A DNA stretch of 64,000 bases from Macrostomum hystrix (taxonomy: Eukaryota; Platyhelminthes; Macrostomidae): assembly GCA_950097015.1 (NCBI GenBank), contig CATNEN010000041.1, positions 248,001 to 312,000 on the forward strand. Reading direction: 5' to 3'. Shown one piece after another: positions 37,660-48,058 of this stretch. The notes under the pieces were generated by a model that saw nothing but the letters and a program-made list of their open reading frames with translations, was not told the DNA's origin and ran no database searches. Numbering within the stretch: position 1 is the stretch's first letter; every line of letters begins with the position of its first letter. Position numbers and translations under genes: made by a program.

Positions 37660-38787
37660 ATGTCGGGCGAGATGATTCAAGCCAAGCTCAAGAGCTTCCG
37701 CGAGCTAAAGGCCGAGAAGGCCAACCGCCTGGAGACCTGGCGCCTGCAGCTGCGCCTTCGCCTCATGGACAAGGAGTGTGGCCACCTGGTCCACCTCAGC
37801 TACCTGGAGCGGAAGACCATTGTGAGGCAGATGGAGTCAGTGCGCCGCACCACCGGGTACAGTCCGCTCAGCGTGCCGCCGCTGCCCGCCGACCGCGCGC
37901 TGAAGGAGAGCCCGTACTTTACATCGAGCAAGCGCGTGAGCGAACGTGCAATGGGAAAGTGGCGCGTTCAGGAGGCGCTGCTAGAGCGGGACTTGCGACT
38001 GTCGGACCTGGAGGTGCGCAAGCGGGAAGAGCAGCAGGCGGCGTTGGTGCGGCTGCTCATCGACCTGGGTGTCATTGCGGAGAGCTCGCAGATTGAAAGT
38101 CTGCCGCAGCAGCCGCTGGCGCTGGGCTCCGAGTCGGCCGGCCGGAACAAGCAGCCACAACAGAAGCGACTGCAACGGCCTGTCACCGCAGCCGCAACTT
38201 CGGGCCCGCTGCCGCCGCTAGCCGAGGCTAAGGAGAAGCGAACTTCCTCAGCAGCTGCTCAGACTCCGCAGCAGCGGCAACAGCAGCAGCAGCAACCACC
38301 GGCACAGTATCAGCGTCGAGGCGTCACTTTCAGCGCCGATTCAAAATCAAACGAGGACGCGCCGGACGGCGGTCAGGCGCAATCGGCGGCATCGGCTGCT
38401 GCTGGAATGCCGCTGTCATCCATGCCTCAGTGGAAGCGGCAGCTCCGGTACGATGCGCCGCCGGCACTCGGAGCTCAGCGCGAGTCGGCGCGCGTTCGCT
38501 TGGCCGTTTCCAAGTCGGCGCTTCGCCGCGAGCTACAGCAGATGGTGGAGGCGCACGAGAAGGATCCGAAGAAGATCGCGCAGGCGGAGGCGGCTCGCCG
38601 CGAGCAGAGTCGGCTGGCGATGCAGCAGACCGTCAGCCACATGCGCAGGATGAGCATGCTGCCTCCTGACGACCACGACCCCAGCAGGCGTGGCTCCCTG
38701 CCTGCCATGCTGCAGCTGGACCGCGACAGCAGCGGCGACGAGAATGACGAAGCTGGCGACGGGGCTGTCTTAGGGGAGGAAGGCTGA
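37660..38787 (+). CDS. Uncharacterised 375-aa charged protein, single exon
   Basis: I do not recognise a family. The frame starts MSGEMIQAKLKSFRELKAEK and is uninterrupted to the TGA. Residues 1-60 are rich in Lys/Arg/Glu/Leu and likely form a long basic helix. Residues 100-145 (MGKWRVQEALLERDLRLSDL, then a run ending LLIDLGVIAESS) look coiled-coil. Residues 150-260 are low complexity with a polyQ run and Ala/Pro stretches. Residues 290-350 form another charged helix (RRELQQMVEAHEKDPKKIAQ). The tail is acidic. The upstream ATG context, TATA box and strong coding GC bias support a real gene. It may be cytoskeletal or nuclear, but that is a guess. Confidence 0.7.
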   Translation: MSGEMIQAKLKSFRELKAEKANRLETWRLQLRLRLMDKECGHLVHLSYLERKTIVRQMESVRRTTGYSPLSVPPLPADRALKESPYFTSSKRVSERAMGKWRVQEALLERDLRLSDLEVRKREEQQAALVRLLIDLGVIAESSQIESLPQQPLALGSESAGRNKQPQQKRLQRPVTAAATSGPLPPLAEAKEKRTSSAAAQTPQQRQQQQQQPPAQYQRRGVTFSADSKSNEDAPDGGQAQSAASAAAGMPLSSMPQWKRQLRYDAPPALGAQRESARVRLAVSKSALRRELQQMVEAHEKDPKKIAQAEAARREQSRLAMQQTVSHMRRMSMLPPDDHDPSRRGSLPAMLQLDRDSSGDENDEAGDGAVLGEEG

Positions 38788-38969
38788 CCGACTGCCTCGC
38801 GAAAACATTGAAAAATGATTCATGTATAAATACGCTACTGAAAGAATTCGAATCAGTCAGTGGCTATTGTTTAAACTATTCTTTCTTAAAAAAAATATCA
38901 TAAATACAAGACAGTCAAGCTATAAGCACAGTAAAGTGTGTCACGAGTCATTGAAGCCTCTCAAGCCAT

Positions 38970-40429
38970 TTCACTTAATTTCGCGGAACGCTCGCCAGAT
39001 CGTGCGCCACTCGCAGAGACGCCAGGCCCGCACCGACTGGTCAACATCTGCACCCACCTGGCTAAAAAGACGGAAGAGTTGAAGTCGGCCCGGCTGCGCT
39101 TCTGCTACGAGTCGGTGCGCGACGCCACGCTAAGCATTCGCAAAGGCAGCTCGGAAGTTGCCTCCCTGCTGTGCGGCAGGTCGCAGAGTGAGCTCAGTGT
39201 GACAGAGTGACTTAATTACTGAGTGCCGGAGAAACTGAGTAACTGATTACCTGAGCTAATGACTGAAAATGTGCGAATGAATAACAGGGTGACTGAGTTC
39301 ACTGATTAGATACGAGGTATGTGATCTACGAGTCATACGAGCGTAGAGACACCTATGGAACGACGTCAGACCAGTGAAATTCCTTTAATCGTTACTTTCA
39401 GTTCTAATTTTTGGAATAGCCCCGTCAAAGTGTTGCGCTTATACCCTGAGCTACATAAGCTTTTACTGCGGTACCTGGACCAGACACAGCATCAATGGAA
39501 AAGCCTTCCCCTTGGAGGTGACAAAAAACGTTTTTACAAAAAATAATGTGCTTGGGATGCAATAAGGTTAATAAGACACTTGGCTAGTGCTTTTCTATGC
39601 AACTTTGCAGATCCACTTTGTTCACCGATTGAAGGACGCTGCACCTGACTCTGAAGGTAGGCCTGGAACAGAAGTTTCCACGAAACAGAATTTTCCATGA
39701 AACCGAAATGTCTAAGAGAGTCACCGCACCGATCGACTGCTTGACCGCAGGCGTCACCCTGACGATCAGCGTCCTGTGCAGCGAATGCGGCGGCTGCAAC
39801 GGAGCGGGCAGTGAAGAATATGGCCTGCAGCCGGTCTGCCACGCGTTGAAGCAGCTGATGGCTTCTGGCGGTGGCAGATTGGCGACTTCGCTGACGACTT
39901 TGTTCAGCCCGGCTTCGCTCCTGCCGCCCTCCGACAGGTTTGGCGAGTTCTGGTTCTATGTGGACCCCCGAGGGGTCGGCCCGGCCAGACCGACAGAATG
40001 GATTGTCATGCGGTACCCGCTGCAGACCAGCGGGGCCCAGGTACTTCAGCTATGTTACATTTTTCAAACTACGCTACATTAAGGAACAAAAAAGACTAAC
40101 ATTGTTTTAAACAATGTACAGCAGCCAGATTGGTTTCTACGAGGGTAAGAACCATGTTGATTGGTTTCTAAGAAGCAGGTTAATTGGTTTCTAAGAAGTA
40201 GATTGATTGGTTTCTAAGAAGCAGGTTGATTGGTTTCTAAGAAGTAGGTTGATTGGTTTCTAAGAAGCATGTTTATCGGTTTCTAAGAAGTAGTTTCCCT
40301 ACCCACCCTATCCAGCTTAATCTGTTTCATCAAGCCGCAGCCAGATCCGAGGTTCGAGTCAGGTCAGGTGGCATCAACCGTTCCGAAGTGCCGCTGGGCC
40401 GTCTGTTCGCCACATTCAGCGCTCCATGA
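38970..40429 (+). CDS. Carbonic anhydrase-related protein, zinc ligands lost, 5' end not found
   Basis: The similarity appears only after splicing. Exons: about 38970-39187 (donor GTGAGC), 39402-39517, 39611-39656, 39751-40040, and a probable last exon near 40338-40429. Phases agree for the first four. Alpha-CA landmarks: LVNICTHLAKK (QSPxNI region), LKSARLRFCYE, then YTLSYISFYCG where active enzymes have Y-x-L-x-x-x-HFHWG, then RHSINGKAFPLEIHFVHR (SEHTV..ELHLVHW region), YGLQPVCHALKQL, SLLPPSDRFGEFWFYV, EWIVMRYPLQTSGAQ, and NRSEVPLGRLFATFS near the C-end. His94 and His96 equivalents are Ser and Tyr; His119 and Glu117 are kept. The TTPP motif after the last core strand is replaced (RGVGPARP). 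So it cannot bind catalytic zinc normally and is probably a CARP-like binding protein. AATAAA at 40470 follows. No ATG exon is seen. Confidence 0.7.
40140..40295 (+). repeat. 24-bp minisatellite, about 6 copies, in the CARP-like gene
   Basis: Units of TTGATTGGTTTCTAAGAAG with CAGG/TAGG variants lie in the intron before the proposed last exon of the carbonic anhydrase-related gene. Confidence 0.85.
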
Positions 40430-40469
40430 TGCCTGGTGGCCTGGATTAAGGGATCGATTAATGAAATTG

Positions 40470-40475
40470 AATAAA
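40470..40475 (+). terminator. Polyadenylation signal AATAAA
   Basis: AATAAA lies about 40 bp after the proposed stop of the carbonic anhydrase-related gene. The next gene is convergent. Confidence 0.5.
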
Positions 40476-40754
40476 GAACCATGCAGTTTGAATGAAAAAT
40501 CGCAGATTGGCGTGCACAAACAGTCAGATGTTGGACGCTCGCGTTTTTTTCTGTTTCTATTTCTTATTATCATGTAAAATGATGTCAGCTGAACAATTAC
40601 GACAGTACACGCAGTATATTAAAGACAGCCAAGGTCTCAGGATGCCTGTCAGTCTTAAATCACTCCTGCTCCTGCTGTGAGCAATCTAACCATTAGCAAA
40701 ATTAAGCAATCTAAAACGCCAATAATTCAAGGCACCCATCGTCAGAGAAAGCCA

Positions 40755-41756
40755 TTACGCGATGGACGCGAAAAACTCGCGGATCTCGGCCTCAGACATT
40801 GCGCTACTGGCCAGGCCGAAGGCAGCCAGAGTTCCCGAGAAGTATTCGCCGGGAACGCGCATGCCGAAGAGCATGCACACCTGGTTGACTGCAGGTAATG
40901 TGTTCGGATCAGGCGAGGAGGTGATGGTACTCCTGGGAAGAAAAGCACTTCCCAGGAAGAAGTCCGCGGAGTCGCCTGAAGCAGTGGTCGTGAATCCGAT
41001 GTTCAGCCAATCCTCTGAGCTGGCCGAGAGCTGGTTAGTGCTTGAACGACGATATGGAAGCACGCTTCCGGTCACGCTGCCCGTCCTCGCGTACAGCTGC
41101 CTAGCCTCCCCGGACTCCCAAATGTGAACGGCATACATTTGGCTGGTGCCGAGGGTGCTGCAGTCTATGAACTCTGCGATGGGCTGCACTCTCGGCTGCC
41201 TCTTAATCCGAAGCAGCCAGGTAAGACCAGTGAGAAAACTGATGCTGGTCTTGTTCAGCACGGCATATGAGCTGGTGCCGTCAAACACTGCTCCATCACT
41301 GGTCCACTGAACAGCCGCTGGATACAGCTGGTTAATGTCTTCAGCAGCCTGGCAAACCAGATTTTCAAGTCGGCTCACAGAACTGGCGATCCACAAATTA
41401 CTGAGCTTCGGGCTGATCGATCGGTGGTCGATGGGAAATCGAAAGAACACTTCACAGTTGGGACTCGCTCCGGTAGAGAGTTGCCGGCAGACGGACTGGT
41501 AGTTAAACACAATGCACGATCGAGTGAGCGAGTTAAACTGTGCAACTAGAGCTCCTGTTCTGCCCTTTGACGCTTCCTGCATGCAGTGAATCACTCCGAG
41601 CGAGTCCCAGCGACCGATGGCAGCCGGCGCATCATCTGGCACGCATCGCACACTCGCCTGCGTCCAGACGGGAGCAACTGAGGTCAGCGGCGACTGGCAC
41701 TGAACGGTGCCGCAGGCAGCCAGAGCGCCGATGCTGAGCAGCACAGTGAGCACCAT
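40755..41756 (-). CDS. Secreted protein with PAN-like N-part and LamG/pentraxin-like domain (333 aa)
   Basis: This is a single exon. The signal peptide is MVLTVLLSIGALAACGTVQC. Residues about 30-105 carry spaced cysteines (VRCVPDD, VIHCMQE, SCIVFNYQSVC, NCEVFFRF) in the style of PAN/apple-like modules. From about residue 150, DGAVFDGTSSYAVL, ISFLTGLTWLLRIKR, WLNIGFTTT, ADFFLGSAFLP, YFSGTLAAFGLASSAMSEAE give the beta-jellyroll pattern of concanavalin A-like/LamG domains (exposed strand, W-L-R block, terminal SGTLxxFGLxxxALSxxEI). There is no membrane anchor, so it is probably extracellular, binding glycans or proteins. It lies tail-to-tail with the carbonic anhydrase-related gene. The domain call is by pattern and the ligand is unknown. 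Confidence 0.8.
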   Translation of the reverse strand: MVLTVLLSIGALAACGTVQCQSPLTSVAPVWTQASVRCVPDDAPAAIGRWDSLGVIHCMQEASKGRTGALVAQFNSLTRSCIVFNYQSVCRQLSTGASPNCEVFFRFPIDHRSISPKLSNLWIASSVSRLENLVCQAAEDINQLYPAAVQWTSDGAVFDGTSSYAVLNKTSISFLTGLTWLLRIKRQPRVQPIAEFIDCSTLGTSQMYAVHIWESGEARQLYARTGSVTGSVLPYRRSSTNQLSASSEDWLNIGFTTTASGDSADFFLGSAFLPRSTITSSPDPNTLPAVNQVCMLFGMRVPGEYFSGTLAAFGLASSAMSEAEIREFFASIA

Positions 41757-43973
41757 GTTGTCTCTAAAGCAGCAGTTACAAATTGAAGCTGACTTCTGTA
41801 CTAAATTTGGTTGACTTTGAGTCTCAAATCAAATTGAAACTGTACCTGATTGCACAGAGCAGAGAATTTCGTTCGTGCTCTGCTGTGCTCACTTCCTTGT
41901 GTTTGAAGCACAAAGGCTCGCAGAATGAAGTTTACCCCTCATTTAGACCCCGCAGTCTGCAAGTTTAATGGGCGCAGGAGCGACGCATCTTTTGGTTGGC
42001 GATGGTTGGGGGACGGCGCTTGGTAACAGCTCCCCCAAACGTGCAGTAAACATGCAGTAAATGTAAACAGAAGTAAACGGCAACCAGAAGTCAGCGGCTG
42101 CAGTCTTGGGGGAGTGCAGAAATAATTTGAGGCTAATCACGCGAGTATCGTTACGCACATGCTGGATGGGTTGCTGAGCCCTCCTGTTGCCATGCACCAG
42201 CTCCCGTGTCTTACATTCATGCAAACCTTCCTTTTTGTTCGTTTGCAGTACCCAAAGGCTCCAGCAGAAGTCTATTGCATTATTCACAAGCTTCAAATGG
42301 GATTCTCTTCCTACCTGCAAATTATTATTTCCTTAAATAATTCCTAGTCGCATCGGAGCAGCAAGAAAATGAATAAAGTGTCTGCTTGCCTAAGTTTCCC
42401 CCTTTTATTGACATGGTTTGTCAAGAATACACGTCCCTCTGATAATAATTCATATACGGTATATAGTCCCTGTACATGTAATACAATTATAGCCCTTGAA
42501 ACTAAAAATTTAGTTTCATTAACCACATTGCAATAGACTTTAACCGAAACGTGCCGCAAAGTAGAATTATATGGTCATAAATATTTCGCCGCAGCTGAAC
42601 ACAAACCTAACACTGAACACGAGCTAGAATCCAAGTCTATGCTTCCAAGTCTCTCCGCTGTTCAAGAGAACATTGGTTCTTTGTTAATTCAGCAGTCTTA
42701 ACCTGGTCTTGTTTCTTGAGTTAAGTCATTTAGACTCAGTAGTTAGATTTAGCCTCCGGGGTGGTTTGATTACATTCCGAGCTGTATGAATGATGCAGAT
42801 AATGTAAAATATTAAGCGCAAATTTCTATTTTTGTCGCCCTAGAGTCCAGTCGGTATCAAATTAACACTGATTAGAGATCATAAATATCATTGTTAATAC
42901 ATTTTAGTGATACTAATTATTCTAATAAAATTTATTATGAAAATGGGACATCGAATTTTATAACAAATTTTTCGGTATATATCAAACGCTTTAAAAAAAT
43001 TGTTTGTTTGATTTGCACGTGTAGTTGATTTTTTTGATTTATTGAAATTCCAAGAATGACCAAGCTAGAATGGTTGAAATATCGCTTATATGGATGGATT
43101 TATATTGTTTGTTCTGGTTCCGTCAACAATTTTTATAACTTCGCAAGTCAATGTGTACTTTTTTATAAAACTTTCATTTTGCAATCTTAAAACATTATAA
43201 GCAACATATATAAGTAGCTTAAGTATATTCATAATTTTCAGCTAGCCAGCAGCTAGACAATAATAATAAGCTATGTAAGATACATCTTTTTAGTTTTAAG
43301 TAAAAATTCACCTGTTTATAAAACAGCAGTTATCATTACTAAGGTGTTAAGCTCTCCCTTAATAAATTTTATTATTATTACTATTGTTAATTTGGCACTT
43401 CAACTTTATGAACTTTATTTGTGCTTCAATGTCTGAATATCTAAAATTTGTGTCATCGTCCCTTGAGCATGTCTCGTATTTATAGTTCTTTGATTGAATG
43501 CATATACAGGGTTCCGACAAATCAATGAATAAGTTTTCTATTTTTTAAAGCATACATTGCCCACTATGAAGAGCATGCATTATGATTAGTTTTATACTGA
43601 AGGTGTGTTTTGTTATCTAATGTCTTATTAATCTATAAAAATTTATTATACAGCTATACACGAGAAAAGTTACACTATAATTTAAGTATTATAAATAGGC
43701 AGTTAACGTAAAATAATTTTTTAGAAATGTAACTAATACAGCACATAAGCTTACCTTATAGTCTTTTATATCTTCAAACTCCAATTTTTATGCTCCCAAA
43801 AGTAAACATGTTTTCTAATTGTATTTTCTCTATACTGTCTAAAAAATTGCTGTGTAGCTGCAACATTTAAGACAGTTCCATAATAACAGTAAAGAAATAT
43901 TTGAAACATTTTATTTCTGCACTATCCATCATACACTTCTACTTGCAGCTGAAGCAATTCTGGACCACTAGAA
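41757..43973. other. AT-rich intergenic DNA
   Basis: 42600-43960 is strongly AT-rich. No exons, arrays or transposon ends are recognised. A good acceptor (ACTTCTACTTGCAG) ends about 28 nt before the CRELD start. Confidence 0.5.
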
Positions 43974-45377
43974 ATGTATCGCCAAGCTACACGCGTAAGC
44001 TACTTAGTAGTGCAGCAACAGCACCTGCTAGCTTTGACTCTGCTGCTGCTATGGGCCAGCCTAGCAACTGCCGCGCCAGACAAATGCAGCGTCTGTAACA
44101 AGCTGACCGAGGCATTCGAGAACGGCCTGCAGCGTACGGCCAAGGACAACTTCGGCGGCGGAAACACGCACTGGGAGGAGAGCCGGCTGGGCAGCTGGGC
44201 GCACAGCGAGACCCGGCTGGTTGACATCCAGGTTGCATAATCTCATTTTTTCAATGCCAATACCAAGTCACAGGATATATTCACAATCATACGATCCCGA
44301 TTATCTAAACCAAATCCCAGAATAAATTATGTCAGTCTTAGGATCCCAATGCTCATTCTCAGAATCCTCTACGATCCCGATTCCTGATCCTAGAAACTAG
44401 ACAGATCCGATCACTCTACTTATGAATACTGCATGGCAGTAGTAGTATGGTAGGAACATACATTCTGATTTCCACAGGAGCGGCTTTGCCAGGGCGAAGG
44501 CAAGGAGGAGACGGCTGTATGCCACGCCCTGTTGGAGCAGTTCGAGGAGGCCCTCGAGGCCTGGTGGTTCGGCGATTTCCGTCGCGATCCAGCCGGCTCA
44601 TCAGCCGTAGCCGCCGCCACCCTGCGCAGCCTTCTTTGCGTGGATCGAGGCCAGCTCTGCTGCCCGCATGGCTCCTTTGGGCCGAAGTGTGCGGCCTGCC
44701 CCGCCTGCGGTCTGCGCGGTGACTGCGACGGCAACGGCACCCGATCAGGCAGCGGTCGTTGCAACTGCCACGTCGGCTACGGGGGCGATCTGTGCGACAA
44801 GTGCGATGCGGGCCGCTACCTGGCCGACAGCTCGCCGCTCTGCCTCGCCTGCCATCCGGCCTGCGGACCTGCCGGCTGCGTAGCTGGCTCCGGCGTCAGC
44901 GACTGCCGCGACTGCGCCGCTGGCTACGAGCCCAGTGCCGACACCACTGCCTCCGATGCCGACGGTCGAGTCACCTGCATTGACGTGGACGAGTGCGCAT
45001 CCGTTACCAGCCCGTGCTCTGGGCCGCACGAGACCTGCGTGAACTCTCCCGGCAGCTTCGCCTGCCACTGCTTGTCTGGCTATCGGCGACCTGCGGCTGG
45101 TGGCGACTGCGAGCCGGAACCTGCGGAGACTCCCCGCCGTGATTCCGTGGAAACTCCAAGTGTAGATTTCACGGAGACTCCCAGCGGCGATTCCGTGGAA
45201 ACTCCAAGTGTAGATTCCACGGAGACTCCCAGCGGCGATTCCGCGGAAACTCTCAATGGGGATTCCACGGAGTCGACAGCCCCAGAGGAAAGGGGTGAGT
45301 TTGAATTGCACAAATTCCTAGGTAGTGAAGATGTGCTCGTTAAGTCCTACTTATTTAATATTTCAGACGAGTTGTGA
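43974..45377 (+). CDS. CRELD-type ER protein (cysteine-rich with EGF-like domains), 361 aa, RDEL tail
   Basis: Exons 43974-44231, 44478-45294 and 45367-45377 total 362 codons with stop. A signal peptide (LLALTLLLLWASLATA) precedes a CxxC start (DKCSVCNKLTEAFENGLQRT). The conserved DUF3456/CRELD block follows (NFGGGNTHWEE, LGSWAHSETRLVDIQ, ERLCQGEG, CHALLEQFEEALEAWWF). Then come the furin-like/EGF cysteine modules (CCPHGSFGPKCAACPACG, CNCHVGYGGDLCDKCDAGRY) and a calcium-binding EGF (DVDECASVTSPCSGPHETCV). Before the end, ETPS(V/G)DS-type 9-residue repeats form an acidic Ser/Thr stalk. The last exon is 11 nt and completes ...ERDEL-stop, an ER-retrieval signal like the REEL of vertebrate CRELD2. 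CRELD2 acts as an ER-stress-induced chaperone with disulfide activity. The model depends on donor GTGAGT at 45295. Confidence 0.9.
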
Positions 45378-45850
45378 CAGCCGTTGAACCTGAGCTAGGC
45401 GCAGACATGGAGCTGGGGCTGGCTGTGCCTGCAGATTTATAGTGCCAATTCATGGACTGATTTGTGTTCGCGAATCGCCTTGAGAACATTTTTTCTCTTT
45501 CGTTAACTTGACTTCATTAGCGAACCGCAGGATTAAAGTACATTGTGCGCTTTCCTCCCCATTGGTTTTTCAACTGTTGCTGTGCTGTTATGCCATTTGC
45601 TTTTGCCTCTTCGGTCGCCGCTCTTCTTAATTGTCTCGTCTGATTGCTTTCTGCAGCATTTTATCTTTTCAAATACAAATCAAATAATTAATTGTGAGTG
45701 CCGCTGTTGATTGCGCCGGCTGTGGACATCTGACTGAATTACTGCACTGCATGGATGGCCATGTTCTGGTATTACTTTCTCAAAAAACGTTTTCTCAAAA
45801 CTTTACATTGGTTCTTTATTTAATCATTCTGCTTATGAATGTCACCTGTG

Positions 45851-46261
45851 AATGGGGTTTCACTGAATGGGGTTCATTTGAACCAGGGTGTTTCACTGAA
45901 TGGGGTTCATTTGAACCAGGGTGTTTCACTGAATGGGGTTCATTTGAACCAGGGTGTTTCACTGAATGGGGTTCATTTGAACCAGGGTGTTTCACTGAAT
46001 GGGGTGCATTTGAACCAGGGGTTTCACTGAATGGGGTTCATTTGAACCAGGGGTTTCACTGAATGGGGTGCATTTGAACCAGGGGTTTCACTGAATGGGG
46101 TTCATTTGAACCAGGGGTTTCAGCGAATGGGGTGCATTTGAACCAGGGGATTTCACTGAATGGGGTGCATTTGAACCAGGGGATTTCAGTGAATGGGGTG
46201 CATTTGAACCAGGGGATTTGAGTGAATGGGGTGCATTTGAACCAGGGGTTTCACTGAATTT
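45851..46261 (+). repeat. 31-33 bp minisatellite, about 13 copies
   Basis: The unit is TTTCACTGAATGGGGTTCAT plus TTGAACCAGGGTG. The first five copies are 33 bp, later ones 31-32 bp with GGGGTGCATTTG variants. Both 33-bp frames are open. It contains the inverted core TTCATTTGAA. It lies downstream of CRELD. Confidence 0.9.
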
Positions 46262-46705
46262 TAGTGAATGAGGCTAATTTGAACCATATAAACAATAAAG
46301 AACCGAGCAATGTAATGACATTTTACTGGCAGTTATATTTATAAATTTGCATTCTTATATATTTCTTTTATTTCAGGTGAAATATAGTTGTCTTTTCTTC
46401 TAATTAAAATCCATTTACACTGAAAGCAGAAAAGCTGGGTCAAACACATTTTGCTAATTATGAAAAGTAACTGTAGAGATAACTGGAGTAACAGTTAAAT
46501 AAAACCAAATCCAAAGCTTTGTGCCAGCAACAATGCGTCGGAACACGCATTGCCAGATATTCCCTCATTTGCTTTATAAAAAGAGTAATAAAACAGCTAA
46601 GCAGTGCACTTTTTACACGCCTCAAATTGTAAAGAAAGCCACCCAAAACGCCTTGGGCCAGGAGATTAATTATCTACACACTCAAGCAGCTCTGGTCGCA
46701 GCAGA

Positions 46706-48058
46706 CTAGGCCAGGAGGTCCTCCGCGCCAATGCTGCACAGAGCCTGCTGAATAAGACCGCTGAAGCCTGGCTCGTGGGCCAGGCTCGTGATCAGGGACT
46801 CAATCGGCTTCTCCGACATCCTGGCCAGAGTCACCGTGTCTGCGTGGCTGCGGGTGAAGGCCTCAACGAAAGCCAATTCCTTGCCACGCTGGGTGAGGCT
46901 CCGGACGAGGTGCTGCTGCTCTTCGGTGGACAGGCTGCGGACCGGCGCCGGAGTGGCGGCCGCCGACTGTTGCTGAAGCTCGCCAGTGGTGCCCATGCCG
47001 CTGTCCACCGTGCGCACCGGCGGGCCTTGCGTCATCCATGGCGCGGCCTCTCCAGCTGCAGCCGCCTCCGGCTCCGGTGGATCAGAGCCAGCAGCAGCAG
47101 CCAGGCCGTCAGCCACGCCCTCGCGGAACAGCTCAGTAAGCTCCGGACTTCCTGTTGCCGCAGCCATTTCAGCGACGGTGACGCCTTCGCTGTCCTCCTC
47201 CAACGGGTCGGCGCCGTTGTCAAGGAGGAATCGAGCTGCTCGAACCGCGCCGGCATTCACTGCTGACATCAGCGGCGTCCAGCGATTGCCGCGGTGCTGC
47301 CTCTCGTCAAGGTTGACGTTGATGCCAGTGTCGGTTGCGAAATCCAACAGCAGGCTCAGCATGTCAGTCCGGTCTCGAGTCGCCATCAGGTGAAGCACCG
47401 TGTCTCCAGCACGGTCATTCATGTGGATGGCGGCAGCTACCTGGCCTGCCACAAGCCTGCCCTCCTCGATCAGAGTCCTTGTTATTCTCAGTCCGGCTTC
47501 GAGGACCTCAACAGACTCCTCCTGTGCGCAGTGGTGCAGGAAGTTTCGGCCGTTGTTGTCGTACAGTCGGTGAAGCTGAGTCGGCTCTCTGACCAGCAGG
47601 CGCTCCATCAACTTCTCAGCTGAGCTGCCACTCGATGTGCTCAGCATGAGCATGGTTTCCCTACTCTGCGAACGGTCGTCAAGAGCCTCGGGATTTCGGC
47701 TAGCCGCAATGTCCAACAGCTTCTCGGCCCGCTCGCCCTGCTGCCGCAACAGAGCAGACGCCACGGGATTGTCGCCGTCGCTGTTGCGAACTCTCAGCCT
47801 GTCGGAGCTGCTGTTAAACACCTGCAAGAGAATTTCTTCACAGTTGGCGCCCTCGCTGTACTGGTGAATTGCAGTGGCCAGAATGCGCGGATAGTCTAGC
47901 AGCAGGCGTCGCTGAATCGCCTGTGGCAGAGCGCGGAACTTCAGGGACTCGGGCGTCTCGCCCTGGGCTTCAGAATCCAGGTTCAGCTGCTGCATCCGGC
48001 CCTCCAAGCTGGCAGGCTGCTGCCTGGTCTTGCTACTTCGAGGTGACTGGCCTTGCAT
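46706..48058 (-). CDS. Ankyrin-repeat protein B with C-terminal helical domain (450 aa)
   Basis: This is a single exon, MQGQSPRSSKTRQQPASLEG to stop. About five degenerate ankyrin-like repeats: VRNSDGDNPVASALLRQQGE, SQSRETMLMLSTSSG, YDNNGRNFLHHCAQEES, NDRAGDTVLHLMATRDRTD and RGNRWTPLMSAVNAGAVRAA (then LLDNGADPLEEDSEG). A Pro/Ala linker follows, with VDSGMGTT. The C-terminal ~75 residues (LSTEEQQHLVRSL...LARMSEKPIESLITSL...QQALCSI) form a helical domain spaced like that of the ankyrin gene at 12363-14585. The 813 bp at 47183-47995 are nearly identical to 53583-54395 in inverse orientation. Ankyrin repeats bind proteins; the combination recalls IkappaB/p105-type regulators, but this is inference. 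Confidence 0.85.
   Translation of the reverse strand: MQGQSPRSSKTRQQPASLEGRMQQLNLDSEAQGETPESLKFRALPQAIQRRLLLDYPRILATAIHQYSEGANCEEILLQVFNSSSDRLRVRNSDGDNPVASALLRQQGERAEKLLDIAASRNPEALDDRSQSRETMLMLSTSSGSSAEKLMERLLVREPTQLHRLYDNNGRNFLHHCAQEESVEVLEAGLRITRTLIEEGRLVAGQVAAAIHMNDRAGDTVLHLMATRDRTDMLSLLLDFATDTGINVNLDERQHRGNRWTPLMSAVNAGAVRAARFLLDNGADPLEEDSEGVTVAEMAAATGSPELTELFREGVADGLAAAAGSDPPEPEAAAAGEAAPWMTQGPPVRTVDSGMGTTGELQQQSAAATPAPVRSLSTEEQQHLVRSLTQRGKELAFVEAFTRSHADTVTLARMSEKPIESLITSLAHEPGFSGLIQQALCSIGAEDLLA
47183..47995 (-). repeat. 813-bp inverted duplicate, copy 1 (ankyrin core)
   Basis: It is the reverse complement of 53583-54395 with, by my reading, 11 substitutions and no indels. It starts exactly at ATGCAGCAGCTGAACCT and ends at GACAGCGAAGGC. 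Outside these points the two genes are unlike. Confidence 0.9.
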
